Assembly: GCA_003640385.1 (NCBI GenBank) | Contig: RCAB01000761.1 | Location: 1-21,189, forward strand | DNA from: Setaria digitata | Lineage: Eukaryota; Nematoda; Chromadorea; Rhabditida; Setariidae | Direction: 5' to 3' | DNA length: 21,189 nt | Shown: piece by piece, positions 1 to 9,626 of the stretch | How the letters are laid out: the number at the start of each line of letters is the position of its first letter | How positions within the stretch are numbered: position 1 is the stretch's first letter | Position numbers and translations under genes: made by a program | Notes under the pieces: model-generated | The model's input: the letters and a program-made list of their open reading frames with translations, nothing else | The model's database searches: none | Told to the model about the DNA's origin: nothing

Positions 1-3000
1 TTTTTTTTTTTTTTTTTTTTTTTTTAATTTCTAAAATATATTAAATTTCCAGAAACAAATTTCCAAATTTCATCTCTTTCTGTCTTATTCCTAGCATTTG
101 ATAATTTTGAAAGTAAAATTTAGCACTGTATAGCTTCAGTTGTAACATAATTTACAGCAATTAAAAAGAAAAAATAAAATAAAATATAATGGATGTTTGA
201 TGATGCTCAATTAAAAAATGTCATTAATTTTTTTTTTGCTTAATTTTAATTTTTTTGTTTTTTTTTTTGATAAGTTATATATTTCTAATTATTTTAGACT
301 AGTTTCATTTTTGAAGTTTGATTTTTGCTTTTAACAGTGTACAGAGGATCTGTTGCATTTATAGAAATGAATAATAAAATTTCACAAAATAAAAAGATAA
401 AAGAAGATATTAGTAATTAGTTTGCTGTAACTTTGTTTTTTTTTAAAGTAACAATCACGGAAGTGAAACATACCGGAAGTTCTCAATGAGCTTTATTGAG
501 AGATCTCATAATAATGATGAAAAATATTTTGCAACAATAAATTCTATGCAAAATGTATCCCCTAATTAATCCATTTGACCTCTTTTCAACAAATAAATTT
601 TATTTTCTAGCAGCCAATAATACCTTCCCCACATTCACTCTTCAAAGTATCACATTTGACTGATTCGAACAGTGCGGAAATATATGTTATGGGCGAATTT
701 CTTATCTATTATCATATCAATCAATCAGTTGTCCCAGAAATTGTACCATTTTAAAATTTGCATTTATCAATCAAATGGCACCATATTGTTGTCATCTCCT
801 CGAACCTTTCAACATTTCGCCATCATATTATCTATCCTCTTTCATTACCCATTTATAACTACACTACACTACAGTTTTGCTAAAATTACAATTTAAATAT
901 TCCATATTGTTTGATGAAATTGAATGATTTGAATGGTTTCGAAATTCTCAGTTTAAAGGATGGAAAAAGGAGGGGAAAAACGAAAAAAAAACGAAAAAAA
1001 AAAACTAATATTAGTTTTTCTTCCGAAAAAAAAAAAAAAAAATTGTTTTATGATAAGTTTTGAACGAGAAATATTTTGCCGTTTCCTTACCTGAAATTTA
1101 AGGAATTTAAATTTGTAAATAATTTGAGCAAAAAATAGTTTTACTAATGAATATAACTGTTAATTGAAGTTTGCAATTCATCCAGTTACATAGATCATCA
1201 TTTACGCAGCAAATGCAAGAAGATTGCAGATATTATTTAATTTAAAAAAAAAAAAAAAAAAGAGAAAGAATGAAAAGAAAACTTCGCATAGCAAATTTTA
1301 AAACAAAATTATGAATTAAAAATTTTTGTTCCATAGAAATGCTTTTTACCTAAAGCGGTCAGCGTGCAAATATGAGTAAATATTTTTTTAAATATTGAAA
1401 ATAAAAATAAATATTGATACGCTTATATACACACGCATTTCACGCATACGTATAGAAATGTAAATATATCACGCATATAGAAAAAAAAAAAAAATGCTTA
1501 TATAACACATATAATTGCATATAAATCTTGGCTTATTGCTTCCCTAAGGTTTTCCAGTAAAATTTGATAAAATAATTAAGAAAGGAATACAAACAAAAAG
1601 ATTGATTTTTCAGATTATTTTCTAAATTTGACTAGCAATCTTTATGCTAGTTTGTTGGGAAATTTAAAAATCTTTAATCATCCAAATCGCTGATAATTTT
1701 GGAATTATATTTATCAGCAGTTAAAGTATTAATTTCCTGCTTCTATCGCTAAATTTTAAATTGAGAACTACCGGTTTCGCTTGAAAAACAAGCATAATTT
1801 TTTCGTCTGAAAATAATCATGATTCGTTTGAAAACAACCGTGGTGCCGTTTGATAAGAAACATGATTTCGTTGCAAAACAATCACGGTTCCGATTCTACC
1901 GGATTGTTGCACTTCTGCCTCTCACATTAACTAAATATTTTATCTGTAATTTCAAAAAATCACTTTCACACCAGTCATGAAATATGGTATGATAGATATA
2001 CCTTGAAAGCAATTAACCAGAAAATACACCTGTGAAAATTGTAGTTAAAAAAAAAAAAATTTTCTTCTAAAGCAATTATTGTAAACAGATAAATGGATTT
2101 TGTCATTATTTCTAAGATTAACAAGCAAAGGAAATTAATTAAGAATAGGATTTATATTCCTCATTTTCGCTTTTTTTTTTTCCTTTTGTCTTGCAATCGA
2201 AACAATTGAGATAAAAGGATCTCAGATACAAAGCAATATTTGCTAGCATTAAATTAATTTATTTACTCATTAAACAAGCAGAAATTATATATACATATTT
2301 TGAGAAACGAAAAGACAAAAAAAAAAAAATTGACCGGCCTATTAAAAAAATTACCTATTCACTGAAAATTATTTGCCCGATAAATAAAAAATTTGTTTAT
2401 TCACTAAATAGACAAATATATTCTCGTTCATTATGCAATCTTTAAACCTTATTAATAATACTATTTCTAATTTTAAGTTCAAATTAATATTCTAAATACA
2501 ATGACAATAAGTTTTAGAAAAAAAAAAAAAATTGGTTGCAATTGTGATTGCCATCTTTTGTTATTTAATTTAGAGAATTAATTAAAAGAGGAAATTTCAA
2601 AAATGGCTACTGTCATGATTTAAATATGTGACAAAATGAAAAATAATAGTTGTCTTTTCTTTTCAAAGCAACGAAAGAGCGAAAAGAATAAAACAAAAAA
2701 AGCGAAATGATTCTTTGTAATAAAATAAAATGAAAAGATAAAAGAAGAAAAGGAAGCAAAAGAAGGTAATTCGAAATTCAATTCATTTTCAAAAATTACC
2801 GGTGAAATAATTCTTCAAAAACTTTCCTTCCCCATCGTTAAAATAAGAATTGTGTTTGACAGCAGAAATACTCAAAACACTCGAAAAAAAAAAAAAAAAA
2901 AAACAATTTCAATTGATATGAGTTAGTTTTAATGACGAAATAAAATTCATTTCTTTCTTTTTTTTTTTTTTTAAACAATGATTAGAGTGAATTAAAGTTT

Positions 3001-4405
3001 GAGGATGAAATTCACAATTTCTTCTTTTTTTTTTTTTGCAAAAAAGTACTACGAATACACTAATATTACATGCTAAGAAAGCACATGAAAATATTTTGTT
3101 GCACGAAATATTAAATAAATTCAATGAAATATTAGCTACTGTTAATATGCTACCTTTTTTGCCTTTTGAAATATTCATCTTAATTTTAACAGAATAAAAT
3201 GTAGCAAATCTTTGCGAATGTTATAAAAATTTAAAAAAAAAAAAAGAAGAAAGAAATGGCTACAAGACTTACAGAAACATGATTTTGTAATATTTGGCTC
3301 AATTTAGTGTCTGAATCGTTTAGATTATAAAAAAAGTGCTAAAGGTAGAATGATGGCCAACACCTTCTGATTCATCATCAGTTCAGTATAATTAGTTTTG
3401 GATTTTAAGAGCCAATTAATCTCAGTTTTAAATCAGGAAAAGCAAAAAAAAGTCCAATTTATGTTAGTCTTCAATTTAAGATAATGCCAAAAAGACTTGT
3501 CTTATGCTGCCGAAAGATTGACAGTGGTATAGGGAAAAGCAAAAATTTTGGAGATAAGAGCAAAAGTGAATTGAAAGTTCTTTTGAAGTTAAATTAAATT
3601 GGAATTTTTTGCAAGTAAATTTAAATCACTAAAAATATTTGCTAAAAAGAATTATCCAGCTAATAAGATGACAAGAAATAAAAAATTAATAATGCATTGT
3701 TTTTAATCAATTTCCAAAAAAAAAAAAAGGAAAAAAAATTAAAGTGCTATGCAATATTTATTGGATTATTTTAAAACATCTATTGATATGGAAATTGAAA
3801 AATTGAAAAAAAAAACCGAAATTTTTAAATCGCAATACTTTTCATCTTATTTTTTTTTTTTTTTGTAAATGAAAGTTATCATTTATTTTCGTTCTAATTT
3901 CATTAGCTAAATTGCATCATTTATTTGATGGATGGTAAACGAAAGGCATTAATTTTATAAGTAATTTTTTCTTATTTTTTTTTTTTTTTTTGTAGTGAAA
4001 AATAACTTACTCGAAAGAACAATTGTTCAAAGGTTAAAAAAAAAAAAAAAAAAAGAAAAAATGGAAGTAAGGGATGCAAAAGATAAAATGGATTATGATG
4101 AAGAAAAAGAAAAGATCGTTGCAAAAATAATTGCGAAAAGTATCGAAAAAAATTAGTAGCAAAGTAAATGGAAGGGAAAAATTGAAAATTACAATCAAAT
4201 TTTATAAAATATTAAATTGTTAATAATTAATGAGGTGGATTGAAATTTTGAAGAGAACTTATAATAATTGACTTTTTTATCGGTCAAATGCATTATGTTT
4301 AAAATTGTTCCTCTCTACGATTACTCAACTTTGTTGTGTTTTTTCCTTTTTTTTTTTTTTTTTTTTAAATTAATTTAAATAAAAAAAAAAAAAAACGAAA
4401 CTTAC
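1..4405. other. Left flank: intron 4 and/or 3' flank, no confident exon
   Basis: The last certain exon ends at a strong donor (4405), so part of this stretch must be intron. Poly(A) and poly(T) runs of 10-25 bases occur every few hundred bases, beginning with 25 T at 1-25. Open frames are short and mostly lysine- or phenylalanine-rich translations of these runs, such as the minus-strand frame at 2909-3178. Two weak candidate minus-strand 3' exons are 2029-2002 and 659-607. A small hairpin (arms TCTCAAT/ATTGAGA) lies at 481-501. Confidence 0.6.
1778..1890. repeat. Degenerate tandem repeat, about 22 bp, five units
   Basis: Units start at CG: 1778-1803 (26 bp), 1804-1824 (21), 1825-1846 (22), 1847-1868 (22) and 1869-1890 (22). 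The approximate consensus is CGTTTGAAAACAATCATGATT. The array lies between two copies of CTACCGG (1768-1774 and 1896-1902) and is richer in G+C than its surroundings. A unit length that is not a multiple of three argues against coding sequence. The family is not recognised. Confidence 0.7.
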
Positions 4406-7378
4406 AGCCCATTGATCACCAATTTTATAACGCACTCCCTTATGTACACAACCTACTGAACACATTTGTACTGTACCATTATATTTCTTTTGGCATTGAT
4501 ATCTAGAAAAATGGAAAAAAAAAATCAATTATTGATTGATTGATTGATCACTACAGGTTCTCTTTTAAAAATTATTTATTGATTAAATTCTATAACCATC
4601 AATCAAACACTCGATTTCCTCATGTATTGCAATTGGTATCTGAAAAAAAAAAAAAAAAAAAACACCTATTGAGTGATTGATCACTATATCTTCTTTTTTA
4701 AAAATCATTTATTGATTGATTCCTATAACTATCAATCAAATATTCGATTTCCTCATATATCACTCTTTTCAATATTTCATATATCCATGAGCTATAATAT
4801 CTCGGGAAGCATTTTTTTCCCCCTTTTTTTTTTTTAGAAAGCAAACTACTCATTGTAGATTTTAAAATTTAATTCATTTATTTTTTAAAAGTTTTTTTGA
4901 TTTAAAATAGTTGTTGTGTGCCGCTATTTGATAATTTCAATAGTGCAATTTCCTTTTGCTTTCCTTTTCCAATTCCACTCGTATTTTTGCGCAATTCAAA
5001 AGTATAAATGGCAATGGCAAATAAATTTCAGTAATAAAAAAAAAAAAAACTATTTTTCGAATTTTATTAGCTTTTATTCAAATAAAATAAACTCTCGAAA
5101 ATTAGACGCTATAACAAAAAAAAAAAAAAAAAGGAAGGGAAAAAGCTTTTAAAGGCTGCATAATTTTCGTAATATATTTAGGCTGACATTTAAACTCTTC
5201 CATGCTACCTACATAAGCTATCTATCTAATAAGCTTGGTCTATATCACGTTCTTAAGCTCTCTTATCTTCTTCACTACTGATCAAACGAATCATTTCCAC
5301 GTAATTTTTCCTGCTGTTAAATTTCAATATTACAAAATGATTCGGCTAGAATAGAAAAGAACAAAAAAAAAACTGTGATTAAATTGATTAAAAAAAAAAA
5401 AAAAAAAATTATAAAAATTGAAACGTACACGTATTCACCGAATTCGTAAATTTCATCCAGCTTAATTCTACGTAATTTGTCATGCGTTACGCAACCACCA
5501 ATTTCAACCCTCAAATATGGACCATCAGCTTTGCATTCAAACCAATACATATGCTGTAAATATAGAATTTTATGTTATATGTTTTTTTTTTTATATTCTA
5601 TGTTATTTATTTGTGCTATATTTTTATGTTATAATTCTAGTTCAAATACGATTCATGAGCTTTGCTTGCATTCGAATTAGCACAAATACTCTAATATGAA
5701 ATTTTATGTTACATAGTCTATTTTACTTAATTACAATTAATGCATTTTATCATCTCGAAAAAATGATGCTACAATGTATTATTTCAAAAGCGACAAGACA
5801 GTCTATTTGCTGATAATAAAAAAAAAAAAAAAAAAAAAACAAAAAATTTCACACATAAAACAAAACTCTTATCATCACTGCATTTGCTTATCAGTAGATT
5901 ACAAATCTGAATGACCTCTTCTCACCTGTTCATCCTCCCATGTTTCACCAATTTTGTATCGTTTATTCGATTTTGGTACACATGCCGTAAATTCAAATTG
6001 TAAATAACCATTTCGGTCAAGAACACATTTCATTTCATAGCCATTTTCCACAAATTTATCACCGATATGCAATTGTTCATTGCTTGGTGTGAAACAACCT
6101 TTTGGTTGCAATACACCATAATTACAAGTGTACCAATATTTCCCTGAGAGAGAGAAAAAAAAAACGAACATAAATTTAATTAACAAACTTTTACTCAATA
6201 TTGCATCTTTTATCATTTGAGTAAATTTGATTAAAATACTATAATTTACATTTGTTATCACTTGTTTTATTATTGAGGAAGTTTTGATAAAATGATCTAA
6301 TTGACACTAAGCATTGCTTTCTTTATTACTGAGCAACAAAATAATATTAAAATTTTAAAAAAGGCAAAAACAAAACAACATTTTGCAACATGTCCAGTAA
6401 ATGTTGAATGAAAAAAAAAAAAAAGATAAAATCTTGTAATAACAATAATGATAAGTTCATTTCAAGAAAAGCTATTTCTAATGAGGAAAGATGAAATGGA
6501 ATTTGATAACAGTTAATAACTTATTATTATGTTTTTGTGCTTTTTCTTTTTTTCTTCTTTTTTAATTTCCTTATGGTTAAAAATTGTCCCAGTTATATTA
6601 ATTTCATTAATTTAACTGGTAAAATGATAATGAAGAGAAATCAAATCGATAAAAAAATTTATGCTTTTTTTCTTTCTAGATGGGAAAGAGAAAAATTGGT
6701 ACTTCAAACTGAAACATTTAATTTTCGAAGAGAGAAGAAATCATTTACAAATGGCAATATAAATGAACATTGCTACATAGAATGACAGTCAACAAATGCT
6801 TTTATTAATTATCTTTTCATCCTATTTTCGGATGGATCGAAGAGACAATAAGCCAAGATTTAAGTAATAACAAGCCAAGATCTTTTTTTTTTTTTTCTTT
6901 TTTTTTTTTTTAATAAACATTGCTGGCCATCACATAGATGGCATATTTGAATAATGTATAAATGTAGCAAAATTTAGAGAACAAATTATGTTTAAGGTGA
7001 AGTTTAATCATTTAATTCTTTTCGTAAATTGTGGAAATTCAAAAAGCAAAAAAAAAAAAATTTTTTTTCGCAAATTAAATTTTCGAATGAAAGAAGATGA
7101 TTGAAGATAAGCGAAATGTCATACTATTAATGTGACTAATTTTAATTTCTTTTTTCCGTTCCTTTTTCATTAATTTAATTAATTCTTTGCTTCGAAAAAA
7201 AAAAAATGAAAGGGAAAAAAATCAAACCTCGACTGATCTGTTCCCCATGATTGAACCAACGAGCAGGTTGACCATTACCGGATGACCAACATCGCTCTCT
7301 GCTTAGCGATTCCGCTTTTGCTGCTGCGGTAAGATGCAGAATGATAATCCAGAAAAGATACCGGAACAGGCTAGCCAT
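4406..7378 (-). CDS. Secreted MIG-18-like protein with tandem fibronectin type I-like cysteine modules (4 exons, 3' end unresolved)
   Basis: Exons, in coding order: 7378-7228, 6143-5926, 5553-5429 and 4502-4406. The phases (1, 0, 2, 0) join without a break into 197 codons. Splice sites seen: donors AG|GTTTGA, CAG|GTGAGA, GT|GTACGTTT and GCT|GTAAGTTT; acceptors CTCTCAG, TTTACAG and TTTTCTAG. Residues 1-22 look like a signal peptide: hydrophobic core FWIIILHL, likely cleavage after AKA. Cysteines lie at 30, 57, 67, 90, 105, 130, 144, 168, 179 and 183. Modules run C30-C67, C67-C105, C105-C144 and C144-C183. Each has a Gly-containing middle, an aromatic-x-Cys, and ends in [G/A]C followed by V or F (GGCV, VGCV, TACV, KGCF); YKIG is seen at 113 and 190. 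This matches the nematode family of C. elegans MIG-18, which works with the ADAMTS protease MIG-17 in gonad cell migration (recalled knowledge). The fold and extracellular role are inferred. A fifth module starts at C183 and is cut off by the last donor, so at least one more exon is missing. Orthology to mig-18 itself is not claimed. Confidence 0.85.
4503..5428 (-). other. Intron 3 of the MIG-18-like gene
   Basis: This 926-base intron splits codon 165 (GT|A, Val). The frame of exon 4 forces the donor GTACGTTT at 5428. The neighbouring GT pairs at 5430 and 5424 give the wrong phase. It holds poly(A) tracts and a diverged duplication at 4541-4761. Short open frames on either strand here are low-complexity. 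Confidence 0.8.
4541..4761. repeat. Diverged direct duplication of about 90 bp inside intron 3
   Basis: Copy A is about 4541-4630 and copy B about 4674-4761, a period near 133 bp. Both begin TGATTGATCACTA, continue through TTTTAAAAAT, ATTTATTGATT, CTATAAC and ATCAATCAAA, and end in TCGATTTCCTCAT. A poly(A) run and unrelated bases separate them. An ATTG microsatellite (4529-4547) opens copy A. This looks like an old local duplication. Confidence 0.75.
5554..5925 (-). other. Intron 2 of the MIG-18-like gene
   Basis: This 372-base intron has a near-consensus donor (CAG|GTGAGA) and the acceptor TATTTACAG. It sits between codon 123 (Gln) and codon 124 (His), in phase 0, in the middle of the third cysteine module. 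It contains a roughly 20-base A tract near 5820. Confidence 0.8.
6144..7227 (-). other. Intron 1 of the MIG-18-like gene
   Basis: This 1084-base intron is AT-rich, with several A and T tracts and no repeat beyond them. On the opposite strand an open frame at 6537-6785 (82 codons) starts in a poly-T-derived polyphenylalanine run. It contains a good-looking acceptor, TTTCTTTCTAG, ending at 6679, followed by about 34 charged codons. It is not recognised and is most likely chance. Confidence 0.75.
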
Positions 7379-7462
7379 TTTCTGTGCAAATAAAACACAC
7401 ACACACAAACAAAGAGAGAGAGAGAGAGAGGGAGAAAGAGAGGGAGAAAGAGAAAGAGAGAA
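7379..7462 (-). promoter_or_regulatory. Probable spliced-leader (or cis) 3' splice site just before the start codon
   Basis: On the minus strand a CT-repeat and GT-repeat pyrimidine-rich stretch runs into TTTGCACAG, whose final G is at 7382. Three bases (AAA) then separate it from the ATG at 7378-7376. A strong acceptor a few bases before ATG is typical of nematode trans-splicing to SL1. The in-frame ATG at 7408 lies inside the pyrimidine repeat and would be removed, which is why 7378 was chosen as start. A 5'-UTR intron spliced in cis would look the same. No SL RNA gene is present in the window. Confidence 0.55.
7395..7461. repeat. (AC)n and (GA)n microsatellites upstream of the gene
   Basis: A short AC run (about 7395-7407) is followed by an imperfect GA run with GGGAGAAAG interruptions (about 7413-7461). 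On the gene's strand they form the GT/CT pyrimidine tract in front of the acceptor next to the start codon. Confidence 0.9.
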
Positions 7463-7466
7463 GTTG

Positions 7467-7622
7467 TCAGACGATAGATAAGTATATACCGGAAGGATTA
7501 TTTTAATAAGACAGTAGAAAATTCGACAAGACCAATAGGTTGATGTGTTCCGGAAGGATTAAGTAATGAGACGGTGGGAAATTGGACACGACCAACAGGT
7601 AGATGTATTCCGGACGGATTAG
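7467..7622. repeat. 60/61-bp tandem repeat, about 2.3 copies, in the 5' flank of the gene
   Basis: CCGGAAGGATTA occurs at 7489 and 7550, and CCGGACGGATTA at 7610, giving full units of 61 and 60 bp. The units share AGAC.GT.G.AAATT.GACA.GACCAA.AGGT.GATGT.TTCCGG, roughly 80% identical by eye. A decayed piece of another unit (GACGATAG...TATACCGG) precedes the first. The block is visibly richer in G+C than its neighbours. The repeat reads in frame on the minus strand (see the open frame at 7498-7719). Confidence 0.85.
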
Positions 7623-7719
7623 ACGAAGTTGTTACAGCGTTGGTAATACTTCGAAAGTGAATCGTCAAGAAGCGTGTAGAACCAACTTTAAATAGAAGTC
7701 GCTGAAGAGAATTTAATTT
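7498..7719 (-). pseudogene. Open frame of 73 codons without ATG, carrying a 20-residue repeat; unrecognised
   Basis: The minus strand is open from the codon after TGA (7722-7720) to TAA (7500-7498). The second half has two 20-residue repeats, beginning NPSGIHLPVG and NPSGTHQPIG, with the shared pattern NPSGxHxPxGxVxFxTVxLx. A third copy (NPSGIYLSIV) follows in another frame, displaced by the one extra base in the 61-bp unit. The first half is non-repetitive (ring of basic and aliphatic residues, VGSTRFLTIHF). No start codon is seen and the frame stops about 120 bases before the MIG-18-like ATG without joining it. It may be a decayed exon, a fragment of a dispersed repeat, or a chance frame in a G+C-richer patch. 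No function is assigned. Confidence 0.3.
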
Positions 7720-7822
7720 TCACTTTTTTTTTTTTTTTTTCTTCTGAAAATGTCATCAAAATCAGAGAAGGCCGGCAATTTTATTTCCGTTTTTTCTTTG
7801 CTCATTTTACCGTTCTCGTTTA

Positions 7823-7856
7823 TCATCCATCATCCATCCATCCATCCAACCATCCC
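7823..7856. repeat. (CCAT)n microsatellite
   Basis: Imperfect CATC/CCAT tetranucleotide repeats, interrupted by CATCATCC and CAACC. It is non-coding in context. Confidence 0.85.
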
Positions 7857-7938
7857 ATTCTACGATCTTTTTGGCAATACAATATTATACAGGGCGGTAT
7901 CAAACAAAAAAAAAAAACGGATATAATGAAACTGATTT

Positions 7939-8030
7939 TGATGATGATTATAATGATAATGATAACGATGATTAATAATGCTGATTTTGTTGGCGATGAT
8001 AATTGAATGATAACAATGATGATAAAAAAT
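7939..8030. repeat. Imperfect GAT/AAT trinucleotide repeat
   Basis: GATGATGATTATAATGATAA-type repetition, interrupted at several points. It produces polyisoleucine in the minus-strand open frame at 7823-8086, which is therefore a low-complexity artefact. Confidence 0.75.
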
Positions 8031-9600
8031 AAAAAATAGAAAAAAAAAAAGAAAAGATGAAAATGTCCTGGGTTACTGTACGACATCGTTTTCTCTATTT
8101 TATCATGATCAAATAATTGTCACTACTTGTTATGTAACTTTTTCGCTAACTGTACTCTTTTCAATTCTTTACCGTCTTTATTCTTTATTTTTATTTCATT
8201 TTTTTTTTTCTTTTTTTCATCTTTTCATCTAATTTATGTTCGTTAATCGTTTCAAAAATCTTTTTCCACCTACAACTTTTATCATTTCTCCTTGTTTTTT
8301 CTTTTTTTATTTTTGTAAAAATCATGTAAATATTGTTAACACATGATAATACATTTGCATGCAACAAAAAAAAAAAAAAAAAAACAAAAGCTAAAATAAA
8401 AATTAAAAGAAGTTTTATTTCAATGAAGTTGTAGGAAAGAGGAAGGGGAGCAGGATGGATAATGGAAGGAGTTATGTTTAAAAATTAATTCCGAATAGAA
8501 TTTTTAATTTTTTTTTTGGATATAAATGGGTTTTTGGTGATAATTTTAAATTCGCAGTGAAATGTGTAAAAACAGATAAAGAAAATGTTAAATAGTTTAA
8601 AGAAAGACTTCAAATTTATTTTCATTATAAACAGTAGAAAAAAGTAGTGTTTATTGATACTGGAAGTTTGCTTTTTAGGAAAAAAAAAAAATCAAAAAGT
8701 AAATATTCGAATACAGTAGTGTTTGCTTAATCCATTTTTTTTTTCGTACAAACAAAAAAAAAGTGATTAAATGAAGACGACAATTAATTTGGTGCTTTAA
8801 AGGTCAAAAAGAAAATTTTAAATAAAAATAATTCAATAATATATTTACAGATGAATTGCATTAAATAATGTTCAAATGAATTTAAAAAGAAAGAAAACAA
8901 AAAGATACGAATTTAAAAATAATTGAATTTAAACCGATCATCTGCTCATTCCATCGCTTCAAAATCTTTTTGACTTGCATTCAGCTGAGGAATTTTACAA
9001 GTTTCTAATTCATCACAACTATTATTAAATGTCTTTTTTTTTTTTTTTTTTTTTTTTTTTAGAGCGCAGAAATAATGAGAACAGCTGATAATCATTTAAA
9101 ATTTCAAAAGAACCAATTCTTCAAATCATATAATATACAGTTTATCAGAAATTTTTTCTTTTTAATCATTGTTTTTATTTTTTGAAATATTTTGATACCG
9201 AATCAGTAAGACTATCATATCAATCATTCAAGCTATCCATCAGTTATCAATTTTCAACAGTGTTTGCAAATGATTCCATTTTAATCAAAACTGTGGCAGA
9301 ATTAACAATATTTGCAAATTCAATGTTAATTTTTGCTAAAGCTGAATAAATTTTTAAGTTAGAGGCAAAAAAGAAATTGAAAAGCAAATCAAAAAAGTTG
9401 AACTGCACTTGTCATTTTGAGGAGTTGAAAAAAAAAAAATAAAAAATAAAAACAAAAAAGCCAGTTTAGATTAATCAACCTTCATTACTTCTTGAATGAT
9501 AGTTTTTCAATCAAATCTTATGAATTACTTTTATTATTAACCAGTCCTACGTTTTTTTCTTTTTTTTTTTTTTTTTTTTTTGGCAAATACACATAAATCG

Positions 9601-9626
9601 ATTATTCAAATAATTATTTGAATAAT
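9601..9626. repeat. 26-bp perfect palindrome
   Basis: ATTATTCAAATAA followed directly by its exact reverse complement, with no loop. It could form a hairpin or cruciform. In AT-only-rich DNA palindromes are easier to get by chance, but 13 paired positions including the C/G pair is long. It lies in a gene-free stretch. Confidence 0.9.

Noticed and set aside
1..25. T25 at the window start as a poly(A) tail of a minus-strand transcript or retrocopy
   Set aside because: Similar runs occur everywhere in the window and no processed gene copy lies beside it.
650..685. TTCGAAT loop with a short stem resembling a tRNA T-arm on the minus strand
   Set aside because: No A box, acceptor stem or anticodon arm could be placed around it.
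2909..3178. 89-codon minus-strand open frame with several cysteines
   Set aside because: It runs through two poly(T) tracts giving polylysine, and its cysteine spacing does not match the modules of the gene.
5317..5550. Treating the open frames at 5317-5550 and 5899-6261 as separate genes
   Set aside because: Their conserved parts are exons 3 and 2 of the same gene. The remaining codons are intron read-through.
7379..7408. Upstream in-frame ATG at 7408 as start of the MIG-18-like gene
   Set aside because: It falls in the GT/CT microsatellite before a strong acceptor and adds a Cys/Val-rich peptide before the natural signal peptide.
7685..7694. CTATTTAAAG, a TATA-like box upstream of the gene on the minus strand
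   Set aside because: Such strings are frequent at this base composition, and the true transcription start is hidden if the transcript is trans-spliced.
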